This document shows positions 7,952 to 16,238 of a DNA stretch of 64,000 nucleotides, piece after piece. Position numbers and translations under genes: made by a program. Each line of letters opens with the position of its first letter. The first letter of the stretch is position 1. Source of the stretch: Pseudomonadota bacterium (GTDB taxonomy: Bacteria > Pseudomonadota > Gammaproteobacteria > Steroidobacterales > Steroidobacteraceae); contig JAKBCE010000017.1 of NCBI GenBank assembly GCA_021808195.1, positions 1 through 64,000 on the forward strand, in the 5' to 3' direction. The notes under the pieces were generated by a model. The model made no database searches. It was not told where the DNA came from and saw only the letters and a list, made by a program, of their open reading frames with translations.

Positions 7952-8614
7952 GTGCGCGAGCAGGACCTGTTTGCAACCACCAGTGCACCGTTGCCCCTGC
8001 CGGATGGCGTGCGGCGGCTCGAGGGCTTTGCACTCAGCCGTCAGGAGGCGCTCCTGGAGGCGATCGCCGCGGTTCTCGCCGCAGCGCCGTTTCGTCACCT
8101 GTGGACTCCGGGCGGCCAGCCGATGTCGGTCGCCATGACCAATTGTGGCACCCTGGGCTGGATTTCGGATCGCCGCGGCTACCGCTACAGCGCGCTCGAT
8201 CCGCAGAGCGGACGGCCCTGGCCTCCCCTGCCCGAGGTCATTCACGAGCTCGCCGTAGCCGCAGCCGGCGCAGCGGGCTTTGCGGCGTTCGCACCCGATG
8301 CCTGCCTCATCAATCGGTATGTGCCAGGGGCGCGCATGTCGCTGCACCAGGATCGGGACGAGCGGGATTTGCAGGCTCCCATCGTCTCGATCTCGCTCGG
8401 GTTGCCGGCGGTGTTTCTCTTCGGCGGCCTGCAGCGGCGCGGGCGGCCGTTGCGCATTGCACTTGAGCACGGGGACGTCATCGTCTGGGGCGGACCGGTC
8501 CGCCTGGCGTATCACGGCGTGGCGCCTGTACCGGAAGGGGAGCACCCCAGAGTCGGCCGTCAGCGCCTCAATCTCACGCTGCGTCAGGCCGGGCCATCCG
8601 CGTGCCGAAGTTAA
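7952..8614 (+). CDS. alkB: AlkB, oxidative DNA/RNA demethylase
   Basis: A 220-residue Fe(II)/2-oxoglutarate dioxygenase starting at GTG 7952. It contains CLINRYVPGARMSLHQDRDE with the iron ligands His and Asp (HxD), the third ligand in RLAYHGVAPV, and the 2-oxoglutarate-binding Arg in RQRLNLTLRQ. The nucleotide-recognition lid segment GYRYSALDPQSGRPWPPLP matches AlkB of E. coli. It repairs 1-methyladenine and 3-methylcytosine by oxidative demethylation. The length fits the family. It follows the exported HNH protein closely, and no ada gene is nearby. Confidence 0.93.
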   Translation: MREQDLFATTSAPLPLPDGVRRLEGFALSRQEALLEAIAAVLAAAPFRHLWTPGGQPMSVAMTNCGTLGWISDRRGYRYSALDPQSGRPWPPLPEVIHELAVAAAGAAGFAAFAPDACLINRYVPGARMSLHQDRDERDLQAPIVSISLGLPAVFLFGGLQRRGRPLRIALEHGDVIVWGGPVRLAYHGVAPVPEGEHPRVGRQRLNLTLRQAGPSACRS

Positions 8615-8758
8615 ACGGCAGCTGAATGGAATCGGCCGCCGCCTGCGTGACCGGAACTCCGACGGCAATGCCATAAGTACATATCGCGGCGCGTGGCGGT
8701 TGCCACCAGCGTAGTGGTTGACCGATACTGCAGCCACCCGCCGCTATGGAGGTGTGCT

Positions 8759-9115
8759 GTGTCTGATTCGAAGAATCGTACTGATCCGTCTCGTCGTGCT
8801 TTCCTCGCTACCGCTGCCGTTGCCGCATCCGCCGCTGTAGTCGGCCTGCGTCCACGCACTGCGTCCGCTGCGGGTGAAAACCTGCCGCACCTGTCCGAGA
8901 GCGACCCGCTTGCGAAGTCCCTCGGCTACGTCGCACATGCCAGCAAGGTCGATCGCAAGAAGTATCCGACGTTCAAGCCCGGTGATCGCTGCGGCGAGTG
9001 CCGCTTCTTCCTCGGCTCGGCGGGGCAGAAATCCGGTTATGCCGGTTGCCAGATTTATGCCGGCTACTCGGTCAATGCCGACGGCTGGTGCGCATCCTTC
9101 AACGCGCGCAGCTGA
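8759..9115 (+). CDS. hip: High-potential iron-sulfur protein (HiPIP)
   Basis: GTG 8759 follows GGAGG closely and starts a 118-residue protein. The N-terminus has SRRAFLATAAVAAS, a Tat-type signal, with a likely cut after ASA near residue 38. The mature part has Cys78, Cys81, Cys97 and Cys111 (CxxC, 15 residues, C, 13 residues, C) and ends GWCASFNARS, the HiPIP pattern binding one [4Fe-4S] cluster at high potential. HiPIPs are periplasmic electron carriers in phototrophic and sulfur- or iron-oxidising proteobacteria. A hairpin terminator follows at 9139. Confidence 0.93.
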   Translation: MSDSKNRTDPSRRAFLATAAVAASAAVVGLRPRTASAAGENLPHLSESDPLAKSLGYVAHASKVDRKKYPTFKPGDRCGECRFFLGSAGQKSGYAGCQIYAGYSVNADGWCASFNARS

Positions 9116-9138
9116 GTTCGACGGCTTTGCTCTCGGGG

Positions 9139-9162
9139 GCGCTGCGGCCTCTGCCGCAGCGC
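9139..9162 (+). terminator. Hairpin terminator after the HiPIP gene
   Basis: GCGCTGCGG and CCGCAGCGC form a perfect 9-bp stem with a 6-base loop, 23 bases after the HiPIP stop. The tail after the stem is TTCTCG, only weakly T-rich, but the stem is strong. Confidence 0.7.
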
Positions 9163-9284
9163 TTCTCGAGCGAGTATCCATTCCGATCCGCCGCATCGCG
9201 GCGGACCGTGGCGGTTGACACAGGCCGCCCCCTGGCGCTATCGCCGCGCCGCCGCAGTGCGAGCATCCTCGCACGAGATCGGCC

Positions 9285-10298
9285 TCACCCCGTCTCGAAA
9301 CCGGCCAGTTTGTAGATCAGCAGCGAGACCAGCCAGCCGCTGACGAACACGCCGATGATGCCGTAGCCCAGCGCGTCGAAGTGCTGATTCACCGCACCGA
9401 TCAGGCTCCACAGCGGTGCGCGCGAAGCCACAGAGCCGTGCAGCAGGCCGAGCGTCTCAATCGTCCCCACTCCCAGCGCGATCAACACCGAGAGCGAGGT
9501 GAGCGTCAGGTTGTAGTAGAGCTTACGAATCGGCTTTACGAAAGCCCAACCGTACGCCCCCACCATCAGCAGGTTGTCGGCCGAGTCGATCAGCGCCATG
9601 CCGGCGCAAAAGAGCGCCGGCAGCACCAGGATGGCCCACGGCGAGAGGCCTTTGGCGGCCCCGTCCGCCGCCACGCCGAGCAGGCCAATCTCGGTGGCGG
9701 TATCGAATCCGAGTCCGAAGAGCACGCCCACAGCGTACATCTGCCGACTGTGCTCGATGAGGTGAAAGACGCCCCGGAAGAGGCGCGCCAGCAGTCCACC
9801 CGGCACTGCAAGCGGCGGCTGCCCCGCTCCCCTGGTGGTGCGCGCGGCGCGAAAGTCGCGCCAGGTTTTCCCCAGGATGAGCAGATTCGCCGCCCCGATG
9901 GCGAGGAGGAAAACCGCCGAGACCGCGGTTCCGAGCACGCCGCCGAGCAGATTCAGATGCGTAAACTGATGGCTCATGCGCGCCGAGGCGAGCGCGACAC
10001 CCACCGTGAGCACCGTGACCACGGTCGAATGACCGAGCGAGAAGAAAAGTCCGACGCTCAGCGGGGCACGGCCCTGCTGCATCAGCTTGCGGGTGACGTT
10101 GTCGATGGCGGCAATGTGATCGGCATCGACGGCATGGCGCAGCCCAAATCCATAGGCGAGCAGCGCGGTGCCGAGCAGCAGCGCATCGCCATGAAACACC
10201 AGCAGTGCCCAACCCCACGTCAGCGCGTTCCACACCACCAGCGCTGCTGCAAGCAGCACCATCCGGCCGCCTAGACTGCGCTGCGCCCCATTGTGCAC
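9285..10298 (-). CDS. NiCoT-family nickel/cobalt permease
   Basis: A 337-residue membrane protein with about eight hydrophobic segments. It carries the NiCoT signature RHAVDADHIAAIDN at about residues 54-67, LFFSLGHSTVV and LGFDTATEIGLL, which define the HoxN/NixA/HupN transporters of Ni2+ or Co2+. The His and Asp residues of the first motif bind the metal. No urease or hydrogenase gene is in the window to show the use of the metal. It lies downstream of the zinc operon and SGNH gene on the same strand, but 78 bases separate it from the latter. Metal selectivity cannot be read from sequence. Confidence 0.92.
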   Translation of the reverse strand: MHNGAQRSLGGRMVLLAAALVVWNALTWGWALLVFHGDALLLGTALLAYGFGLRHAVDADHIAAIDNVTRKLMQQGRAPLSVGLFFSLGHSTVVTVLTVGVALASARMSHQFTHLNLLGGVLGTAVSAVFLLAIGAANLLILGKTWRDFRAARTTRGAGQPPLAVPGGLLARLFRGVFHLIEHSRQMYAVGVLFGLGFDTATEIGLLGVAADGAAKGLSPWAILVLPALFCAGMALIDSADNLLMVGAYGWAFVKPIRKLYYNLTLTSLSVLIALGVGTIETLGLLHGSVASRAPLWSLIGAVNQHFDALGYGIIGVFVSGWLVSLLIYKLAGFETG

Positions 10299-10376
10299 GC
10301 CCGGTACTGTCGAGCGGCCTCACCGGCGCGTCCATAGGGACTAACCACGCCGCCCCGAGCACGGCGCAGCGGGCCG

Positions 10377-11279
10377 CTAGCGGCGTGCGTTCTGAATCGG
10401 CGCGCGCGGCCAGGGGGTATCGATTGCCTTGCGGGCGAGCGCACTCATCACCCGGTAGCCCTTGCGGTTTGGATGCACCCCATCGTTCGAGAGGCTGCGC
10501 CGGAACGCACCGGTTGGATTCACCAGGTGCGCGTAATAATCGACGAAGCGCACGTGCTGCGCGCGCGCATAGCGGCGCAGCCAGGCATTGATTCTGCGGA
10601 TCTCGGCCGCCGGCCGATACTGCGGCGCCCACCAGAACCGCACGGCCGGTGGCAACGAGCCGAGAATGACGTGAATGTGGTTGGCTTGGGCGAGCGTCAC
10701 CATCGCCTCGATGTCGTCCTGGTACTGCTGCTCGGAGGTCGGGCCGGTATTGCCGGCGATATCGTTGGTGCCCGCGATGATCTGCACGATCCTCGGGTGC
10801 AGTGCGATGACGTCCGGCCAGAACCGCACCAGCATCTGTTGGCTGGTCTGACCGCTGATGCCGCGGTCGAGCACGCCGTGCGTGAACAGCTGCGGGTCGC
10901 CGTTTTGCCAGAAGTCGGTGATCGAATCACCCATGAACACCACGCGCGGCCGATGGTGCAGTGCAGCATTCGCAGCCCGGTAGCGGCACAGATCCGCCCA
11001 GTCTCGTGCACGCGTCCGGGCCGCCGCGCGGGCCGCCTGCGCCTTTTGCACCGCGCTTTGCGCGGGCAGCTGGAAATGCGCCCCGGGGTGCAGGAGCATG
11101 TGTAGGAACGGCGCGCCGGGACTCGTAGTCGCCGCGCCGAGGCACGGATTGCCACTCATCGCGGTGGTGGCTGCGGCCGGAACGGCAGCCAGTGCCGCGC
11201 CCGCCAGCCCGATCGCGAGCAGTACGAGGGAGGCCCGTCGCTCGCTTCGTGGACTACCCCAACAGGCAACCAATTTCAT
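10377..11279 (-). CDS. SGNH/GDSL-family hydrolase, exported
   Basis: The start at ATG 11279 has AGGAG six bases upstream and gives 300 residues. An N-terminal hydrophobic stretch (LVLLAIGLAGAALAAVPAAA) is a signal peptide. Block I is RPRVVFMGDSITDFW (Ser nucleophile), the Gly and Asn blocks are GISGQTSQQ and IIAGTNDIAG, and block V is NDGVHPNRKGY with the catalytic Asp and His. These make a complete SGNH esterase or acetylhydrolase. The substrate is unknown. It lies 66 bases after zur on the same strand and could be read through from the zinc operon. Confidence 0.88.
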   Translation of the reverse strand: MKLVACWGSPRSERRASLVLLAIGLAGAALAAVPAAATTAMSGNPCLGAATTSPGAPFLHMLLHPGAHFQLPAQSAVQKAQAARAAARTRARDWADLCRYRAANAALHHRPRVVFMGDSITDFWQNGDPQLFTHGVLDRGISGQTSQQMLVRFWPDVIALHPRIVQIIAGTNDIAGNTGPTSEQQYQDDIEAMVTLAQANHIHVILGSLPPAVRFWWAPQYRPAAEIRRINAWLRRYARAQHVRFVDYYAHLVNPTGAFRRSLSNDGVHPNRKGYRVMSALARKAIDTPWPRAPIQNARR

Positions 11280-11345
11280 GAGCATCTCCTTTCGGCCGGC
11301 CCATTGCAGCACGCACGCTGCATAGTGTGCACCCCATCGCCCCGC

Positions 11346-11825
11346 TCAGTGCGCCGCGTGCGGGACACGGCAGCGCTCGCAGACTCCGGTCAGTTCCACG
11401 AAGCGCTGATCGAGCGAAAATCCGAGCCGCTGTCCGAGCCGTCCGGTGGCGGCCTCGACCCGCTCGTCCTCGGTTTCCACCACCTGCCCGCAGGTTCGGC
11501 AGATGAGCAGCTGTCCGCAGTGCGGTCCCTCGGGATGACCGCAGAGAATGAACGAGCGTGTCGACTCCAGACGGTGCACCACGCCGGCCTGCATGAGGCT
11601 CTCCAGCGCGCGGTACACGCCCGCGGGCGTGGAGCGCCCGTCTTCGGGCCGCAGTCGGGCGAGCAGTTCGTAAGCCGACAGCGCCCTGCCCTCGGCGAGC
11701 AGTTGGCGAAGCACTGCCCGGCGCTGCCGCGTCAGTCGCTGACCGCGGGCGCGACACAGCGCTTCAAGCCGCTCGAGGGCACGCTGCTGCGCTTGCGAGG
11801 GGAGCGCTTTGCGCGGTTTGGCCAT
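11346..11825 (-). CDS. zur: Zur-like Fur-family repressor
   Basis: A 159-residue winged-helix regulator with LTRQRRAVLRQLLAEGRALS and STPAGVYRALESLMQAGVVH (recognition helix), then a dimerisation domain. The metal ligands include CGHPEGPHCGQL, the CRTCG pair and the C-terminal CERCRVPH pair, fitting a structural zinc site. As the last gene of a zinc ABC-transport operon it is best called Zur, the zinc-responsive repressor. It would be autoregulated through the palindrome upstream of znuA. A Mn- or Fe-sensing role is less likely given the neighbours. Confidence 0.88.
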   Translation of the reverse strand: MAKPRKALPSQAQQRALERLEALCRARGQRLTRQRRAVLRQLLAEGRALSAYELLARLRPEDGRSTPAGVYRALESLMQAGVVHRLESTRSFILCGHPEGPHCGQLLICRTCGQVVETEDERVEAATGRLGQRLGFSLDQRFVELTGVCERCRVPHAAH

Positions 11826-11840
11826 GATCCGTTGCCGCGC

Positions 11841-12638
11841 TCAGCCGGCCTGCGCCACGGCACCGGCGCTGCGCAGTCGCCCGGAAACGTAACAGGCCGC
11901 GCCGAGCAACCCGACGAACAGCCCCACCGGCCAGTTGGTGAGATAGGCCAGTGCAATGGCGCTCCACACCGTGACCACCGAGAGTGCGGCCGAGACGCCA
12001 AGTGCGCGCCAGGGGCGATTCGTGAATGCCCGTGCCGCACTCGCTGGGCCGACCATCAGACTGAACACCAGCAACGCCCCGACCACCGGTACGGCTATGG
12101 CGGTCGAGAGGGCGAGGATGGCGAGAAACACCCACTCGAGGCGCGCGGTACGCCCGAGGGCAGCGGCGGCGAGTTCGCCCGAGAGTGAATCGAGCAGCAG
12201 CGGCCGCGCGCACAGCGCGAGCACCCCGAGCGCAAGTCCGCTGAGCACCGCCACACTGACGAGCTGTTCGCGGCTGATGCCGAGCACCTGCCCGAACAGC
12301 AGCCCGTTGATGCTTTGAGCGTACACGCCCGAGAGGCTGAGCAGCAGCATGCCGGCGGCGAGCGATAGGGCCAGCCACAGCGCGCTCGCCACTTCGCGCC
12401 GCTCCCGGCGCTGCAGCTGGCTGATCACCAGCACCCCGAGCGCGCAGAACACCGCCAGGCCAAGCAGTTGACTGACGCCGATGAGACTGGCCGCCGCCGC
12501 GCCGGGGAAGGCCCCGAGCGGCAAGGCGTGCGCCGGAAACGCCGCCCGGCGCGCGACGACGAAGAATCCGACCGAACCGGACACGAGCGCAACGATCGTG
12601 GCGAGCAGCCAGGCATGCAGCATGAACGGGGCAAACAT
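11841..12638 (-). CDS. znuB: Zinc ABC transporter permease (second)
   Basis: A 265-residue permease of the ABC-3 (ZnuB/TroC) family with about eight membrane segments, opening MFAPFMLHAWLLATIVALVS. It has FPAHALPLGAFPGAAAASLI, the family segment after the first loop, and GALLVFSLMVGPASAARAF, the segment contacting the ATPase. It starts one base after the stop of the other permease gene. Two different permeases in one operon suggest a heterodimeric channel, as in some Mn/Zn uptake systems. Confidence in the family is high, and the metal is inferred from zur. Confidence 0.9.
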   Translation of the reverse strand: MFAPFMLHAWLLATIVALVSGSVGFFVVARRAAFPAHALPLGAFPGAAAASLIGVSQLLGLAVFCALGVLVISQLQRRERREVASALWLALSLAAGMLLLSLSGVYAQSINGLLFGQVLGISREQLVSVAVLSGLALGVLALCARPLLLDSLSGELAAAALGRTARLEWVFLAILALSTAIAVPVVGALLVFSLMVGPASAARAFTNRPWRALGVSAALSVVTVWSAIALAYLTNWPVGLFVGLLGAACYVSGRLRSAGAVAQAG

Positions 12639-12639
12639 C

Positions 12640-13527
12640 TCAGGCCCCCTCGCCGCAGGTCGCCGCCGCGCGCAGCGTTCGGTCCCGACTGCTCACCCAG
12701 CTGCTGAGCAGATAGGCCGCGAAGATCAATGTCACGATGAAAAAGCTCACGGGCCAGCCGCGACCGGGCGTCCAGTAGAAGCTCTCATAGGCGAGCACGA
12801 TACCCCCCCAGGTCGCCCCCAGACCGATCAGCACGGCAAGCCCCAGTGCCTGCGCCGGCCGCCGCGCCAGGCGCAGCGCCGCAGCTGCCGGCCCGATCAA
12901 CAGCGCCGTCGCCAGGATGGCCCCGACGGTCATCGCCGCAAGCGACACCGCCAGGGCCAGGGCCAGCGCGTGGGTCAGTGTCACCGCGCGTACGCGGATC
13001 CCCTGTGCGCGCGCCAGATCGCCCGAGAGCGCGCTCACGAGCAGCGGCCGGTAGATCACGGCACTCGCCACGAGTGCCGCGACTGCAACGGCGAGGGCCA
13101 AGGGAACGATCGTCGGGGGAATCGTGAACATCGAGCCGAACAGTACCGCTACCGCCGCGCCACTCGCGCTGCCGAGCGTGGCGTCGAAGTACAGCAACAA
13201 CGCGGTGAGTCCGAGACCAGCTCCGAGGACCACGCCGGTGAGCAGATCGCGCTCGCGAGCATCGCGTATCTCCGCCCACTCCATCAGCCCGGCGACCGCC
13301 GCGGCCATGCCGAGAAAGCCGAGCAACGGGTTCAGGCCGAGCAGGTAGGCCGCCGAGCCGCCGGCGCTGCTGACATCGGCCAGGGCATGACCGGCGAACG
13401 ACTGGCGGCGCATCACCGTGGCGCAGCCCACCACCGCGCACACCAGCGCCGCCCCTGCCCCGACCGTGAGTGCCACACGCACCGGCTCGTTGGCCCAGAA
13501 TCCGGGATTGGACGGCATGGCCATCAT
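12640..13527 (-). CDS. Zinc ABC transporter permease (first)
   Basis: A 295-residue ABC-3 family permease with RQSFAGHALADVSSAGGSAA, the family motif after the first membrane pair, and GAILATALLIGPAAAALRLA, the coupling segment. About eight membrane spans are visible. It is longer at its C-terminus than the second permease and ends in a basic cytoplasmic tail. The start is ATG 13527, or ATG 13521 (MPSNPGF). It follows znuC by 15 bases. With its neighbour it probably forms a two-subunit membrane channel for zinc. Confidence 0.9.
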   Translation of the reverse strand: MMAMPSNPGFWANEPVRVALTVGAGAALVCAVVGCATVMRRQSFAGHALADVSSAGGSAAYLLGLNPLLGFLGMAAAVAGLMEWAEIRDARERDLLTGVVLGAGLGLTALLLYFDATLGSASGAAVAVLFGSMFTIPPTIVPLALAVAVAALVASAVIYRPLLVSALSGDLARAQGIRVRAVTLTHALALALAVSLAAMTVGAILATALLIGPAAAALRLARRPAQALGLAVLIGLGATWGGIVLAYESFYWTPGRGWPVSFFIVTLIFAAYLLSSWVSSRDRTLRAAATCGEGA

Positions 13528-13542
13528 CGGGAGGTCTGCGCG

Positions 13543-14364
13543 CTAGGGTACCGGGGCGGTGTGGATCGGATCGCGTGCCACGGCGGCCCGGATCTGATCG
13601 CTCGCTTCGGCGGCGACCACCACGACCCGACCATGCACGCGCACAACATCGACATGATAGCCATAGAGCTCGCTCAACACCTCCGTGCGCACCACCTCTT
13701 CGGCCCGACCGGCCACCGCCGAGCCGTGGGCGAGATACACGATCCGGTCCATCGCCGGCAGCAGCGGGTTCATATCGTGTGCGGAGAGCAGAACCGCCGC
13801 ACCGTATTCGCGCGACAGCCGCCGCAGCAGCGCGACGATCTCGGCGGCGCTGCGCACATCGAGATTCGCGAGCGGCTCATCGAGCAGCAGCAGGCGGGGC
13901 CTGCGTACCAGCGCGTGCGCCACCAGCACACGCTGCTGCTGGCCGCCGGAGAGCAGCCCGACGCGCTGATCGGCAAACCCCTGCGCACCCACCGCGCGCA
14001 GCATCTGCTCGACCTGCTCGCTGCGCCGCCTCGAGGGCAGGGCCGGACCGAGCCGCGCGCCATCTAGTCCAAGCGCCACCACATCACGGGCACGCAGCGG
14101 CAGTCCCGGGTCGAGCGCAATTTTTTGCGGCACATAGCCGATGCGTCCGCCCGCCGCCCCGTCGGGGAGCCGGATGTGTCCCGAATCGAGGCGCACAAAA
14201 CCGAGAATCGCCCGCAGCAGCGTGGTCTTGCCCGAGCCGTTCGAGCCGATCAGGCCGCAGAACTCCCCGGGTGCAAGGGTGAAACTCACCTCGCGCAGAA
14301 TCTGCCGGCCGCCGAGCCCGACGCAGGCCCGCTCGACCGTCAGCGCCGCGCTCGCCGGGCTCAT
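13543..14364 (-). CDS. znuC: Zinc ABC transporter ATPase ZnuC
   Basis: A 273-residue ABC ATPase. Walker A is GSNGSGKTTLLRAILGF, the Q-loop region is GRIGYVPQKIALDPGLPL, the signature is LLSGGQQQRVLVAHALVRRP, and Walker B is LLLLDEPLANLD followed by LLSAHDMN as the His switch. All nucleotide-binding parts are intact. The opening LTVERACVGLGGRQILREVS and the location between znuA and two permeases mark it as the energy subunit of the zinc uptake system. Its ATG overlaps the znuA stop (ATGA at 14361-14364). Confidence 0.93.
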   Translation of the reverse strand: MSPASAALTVERACVGLGGRQILREVSFTLAPGEFCGLIGSNGSGKTTLLRAILGFVRLDSGHIRLPDGAAGGRIGYVPQKIALDPGLPLRARDVVALGLDGARLGPALPSRRRSEQVEQMLRAVGAQGFADQRVGLLSGGQQQRVLVAHALVRRPRLLLLDEPLANLDVRSAAEIVALLRRLSREYGAAVLLSAHDMNPLLPAMDRIVYLAHGSAVAGRAEEVVRTEVLSELYGYHVDVVRVHGRVVVVAAEASDQIRAAVARDPIHTAPVP

Positions 14365-15308
14365 CGGGGCGCTCCGGCGCCGATCAGCGTGCGGGTCGAG
14401 ACGCCCTCGGCAACCGCGGCGCGCAGCGCGTTGGTTTCAGCGAGCATCCAGGACTGATAATGGTAGCCGGGCTGCGGCATCGTTTCGTAGACGCCGACGA
14501 CCGGGATATGGTGTGCCTGCGCGAGCTGCAGGAATGAGGCGGTGAGCGGGCTGGTCACCTGTTGGTTGTAGATCAGCACCTTGACTTTGCCCTCACTCAG
14601 CAGTGCCCGTTCGCTCGCCAGATCCTGCGGCGCAGGATCGGTCCCGTTCATGATGGCAAGCTGCAGAGCGAGCGGCGTGAGAATGCGACAACCGGCCGCC
14701 TCGAGCAGCGCGTTGGCAACCGGCTCGATGACCGCAACGGGCGTCGAACCGTAGTGCTTGCGAAACGAGTCGATTGCCTGCCGCCACGGTCCGAGCGAGG
14801 CGGCGAAGCGCTGCGCATTAGCCTCGAAGTACTCGGCATGGGCGGGCTGCAGCGCGGCAAAAGCCCGGGCGGCGGCCGCGGCAACGGCCGGCATCGTCCG
14901 CGGGTCATACCACAGGTGGGGATTGGTGCTGTTGCGCGGCACTGCGAGCAGCGCCCGGACATCGATCACCGTGCGCTCACGGTTCGGCACCGCCGCGAGG
15001 ATGCGTTCGATCCAGGCATCGTAACCGAGACCGTTCATGACCACGAGCGACGCTGCGGCCACCGCGCGGGCCACTGCCGGGCTCGCCTCGAAGGCATGCG
15101 GATCGGTGTTGGGATTGCTCAGGATGGAGCGCACCCGGACGTACGGGCCACCGATCTGCGCGAGCACGTCGGCATACTGGCTCTCGACGCCGATCGCGAG
15201 CGGTGGACCGGCAGTGGGCGCTTGGCTGCAGCCGGCTGCGAGCACTGTGATCGCCAGCACCCCGGTGATGGCCAGGGAACCGAGCACAGAGCGGAGCAGG
15301 TTGCGCAT
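14361..15308 (-). CDS. znuA: Zinc-binding lipoprotein ZnuA-like
   Basis: From ATG 15308 a 315-residue solute-binding protein is encoded. The lipobox LAITVLAAGCS near residue 22 predicts a lipoprotein. Family segments are ESQYADVLAQIGGPYVRV, SNPNTDPHAFEASPAVARAV with a metal-binding His, NPHLWYDPRTM with the second His, and VIEPVANALLEAAG. This is a cluster A-I metal-binding protein (ZnuA/TroA). The acidic His-rich loop of many ZnuA proteins is absent. ATG 15323 would fall inside the operator palindrome, so 15308 is preferred. It is the first gene of the five-gene zinc operon. Confidence 0.9.
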   Translation of the reverse strand: MRNLLRSVLGSLAITGVLAITVLAAGCSQAPTAGPPLAIGVESQYADVLAQIGGPYVRVRSILSNPNTDPHAFEASPAVARAVAAASLVVMNGLGYDAWIERILAAVPNRERTVIDVRALLAVPRNSTNPHLWYDPRTMPAVAAAAARAFAALQPAHAEYFEANAQRFAASLGPWRQAIDSFRKHYGSTPVAVIEPVANALLEAAGCRILTPLALQLAIMNGTDPAPQDLASERALLSEGKVKVLIYNQQVTSPLTASFLQLAQAHHIPVVGVYETMPQPGYHYQSWMLAETNALRAAVAEGVSTRTLIGAGAPR

Positions 15309-15315
15309 GGCCAAA

Positions 15316-15330
15316 TGATACATTGTATCA
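15316..15330. promoter_or_regulatory. Zur-type operator, perfect 7-1-7 palindrome
   Basis: TGATACAATGTATCA (minus strand) is a perfect 7-1-7 inverted repeat ending eight bases before the znuA start codon. Fur-family repressors recognise 7-1-7 palindromes, and Zur is encoded in the same operon. The palindrome stands out in AT content from its GC-rich surroundings. Direct autoregulation of znuA-zur is the natural reading. Confidence 0.75.
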
Positions 15331-15574
15331 ATTACGTCCGTCCACGCGCGCCGTGGGTTCGCCTCGGTACACGGTCCGGCACCCCGCACCCGATCGGCCC
15401 GCCGGCGAGCTGCAGCGTTGTGCACGAGGCGCGCAGCGCATCCGTGGTGCTCCGGAGCCTTCCCGGCGGCAAGCCTCCGCAGGGCACCGTGCGAGTGCGC
15501 TTGAGCCGGCGGCGCTGGGATGGTAGAAGCGCTCGGCGCGTGCGCGCCAGCCCGCTGCAGAGCAAAGGACACCT

Positions 15575-16219
15575 ATGCCGATTCGCGTTGCCCCGCCCGC
15601 CGCCCTCCCCGCAGCGATCCTGTGCGCCCTGGCGCTGAGCGGCTGCGGCCGCCGGAGCATCGCGCGCGTCGAGGCGCCCGGCGCGGCAACACTCAGCCGA
15701 CGCGCACTGGCATCCCTCACCAACTACCGCGCTCGCCTCACCAGCGGCCGGGGCAAGTACCACATGCAGATCACGATGCAGGTGTACAGCCCGCAGAACT
15801 GGGTCATGCAGAGCGGTTCGACCGTCGTGCACATCGGTGCGATGAGCTACACGCGCCTTGGCAATCAATGGCGCGCGCACACCGATCGGCCCGACCGCTA
15901 CGCACAGACCAATCTGCCGGCGTTCGCGGCGCAGTTCTACGCCATGACGCGCCTCACCGGGACCGTGGTACGCCGCGACGGCCCCTGTCGACAGGCTGCG
16001 CTCCCCGGCCATATCTGGAAGATCCGCGCTTCGGGCGGTTCCACCTTCGGGGAGACCTTCACCGCATGCGTCGCTGACAAGAGTGGTGCGCTGCTGAAGC
16101 TTAGCGTGCGCCCCGATGCGTCCGTGCGGTCCGGTCAGGATGCGAGCGAGACCTACCAGATCACGACAGTCGGCGGCGTTGCACCGTTTCGGGCTCCGAG
16201 GCTGGTGAGCGCACATTGA
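15575..16219 (+). CDS. Putative lipoprotein of unknown function
   Basis: A 214-residue protein with a signal peptide ending in a lipobox, AILCALALSGCGRR, with Cys near residue 25. The mature part has RALASLTNYRARLTSG and a beta-rich middle, QITMQVYSPQNWVMQSG, followed by MSYTRLGNQW. This resembles LolA/LppX-like lipoprotein folds that carry lipids or sense the envelope, but I cannot name a family. Two Cys in the second half could be linked. It is divergent from znuA, 245 bases from the Zur palindrome, so zinc control is not evident. An SDR gene follows 19 bases later. Confidence 0.75.
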   Translation: MPIRVAPPAALPAAILCALALSGCGRRSIARVEAPGAATLSRRALASLTNYRARLTSGRGKYHMQITMQVYSPQNWVMQSGSTVVHIGAMSYTRLGNQWRAHTDRPDRYAQTNLPAFAAQFYAMTRLTGTVVRRDGPCRQAALPGHIWKIRASGGSTFGETFTACVADKSGALLKLSVRPDASVRSGQDASETYQITTVGGVAPFRAPRLVSAH

Positions 16220-16238
16220 GCACCGGAGTGTCATTCCC

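Noticed and set aside
10370..10384. GCCGCTAGCGGC palindrome as a terminator
   Set aside because: It overlaps the stop codon of the SGNH gene, has no loop and no T-tract; probably chance.
12481..14282. Plus-strand frames of 528 and 270 codons over the zinc permeases and znuC
   Set aside because: Arg/Gly/His-rich text antisense to intact ABC transporter genes.
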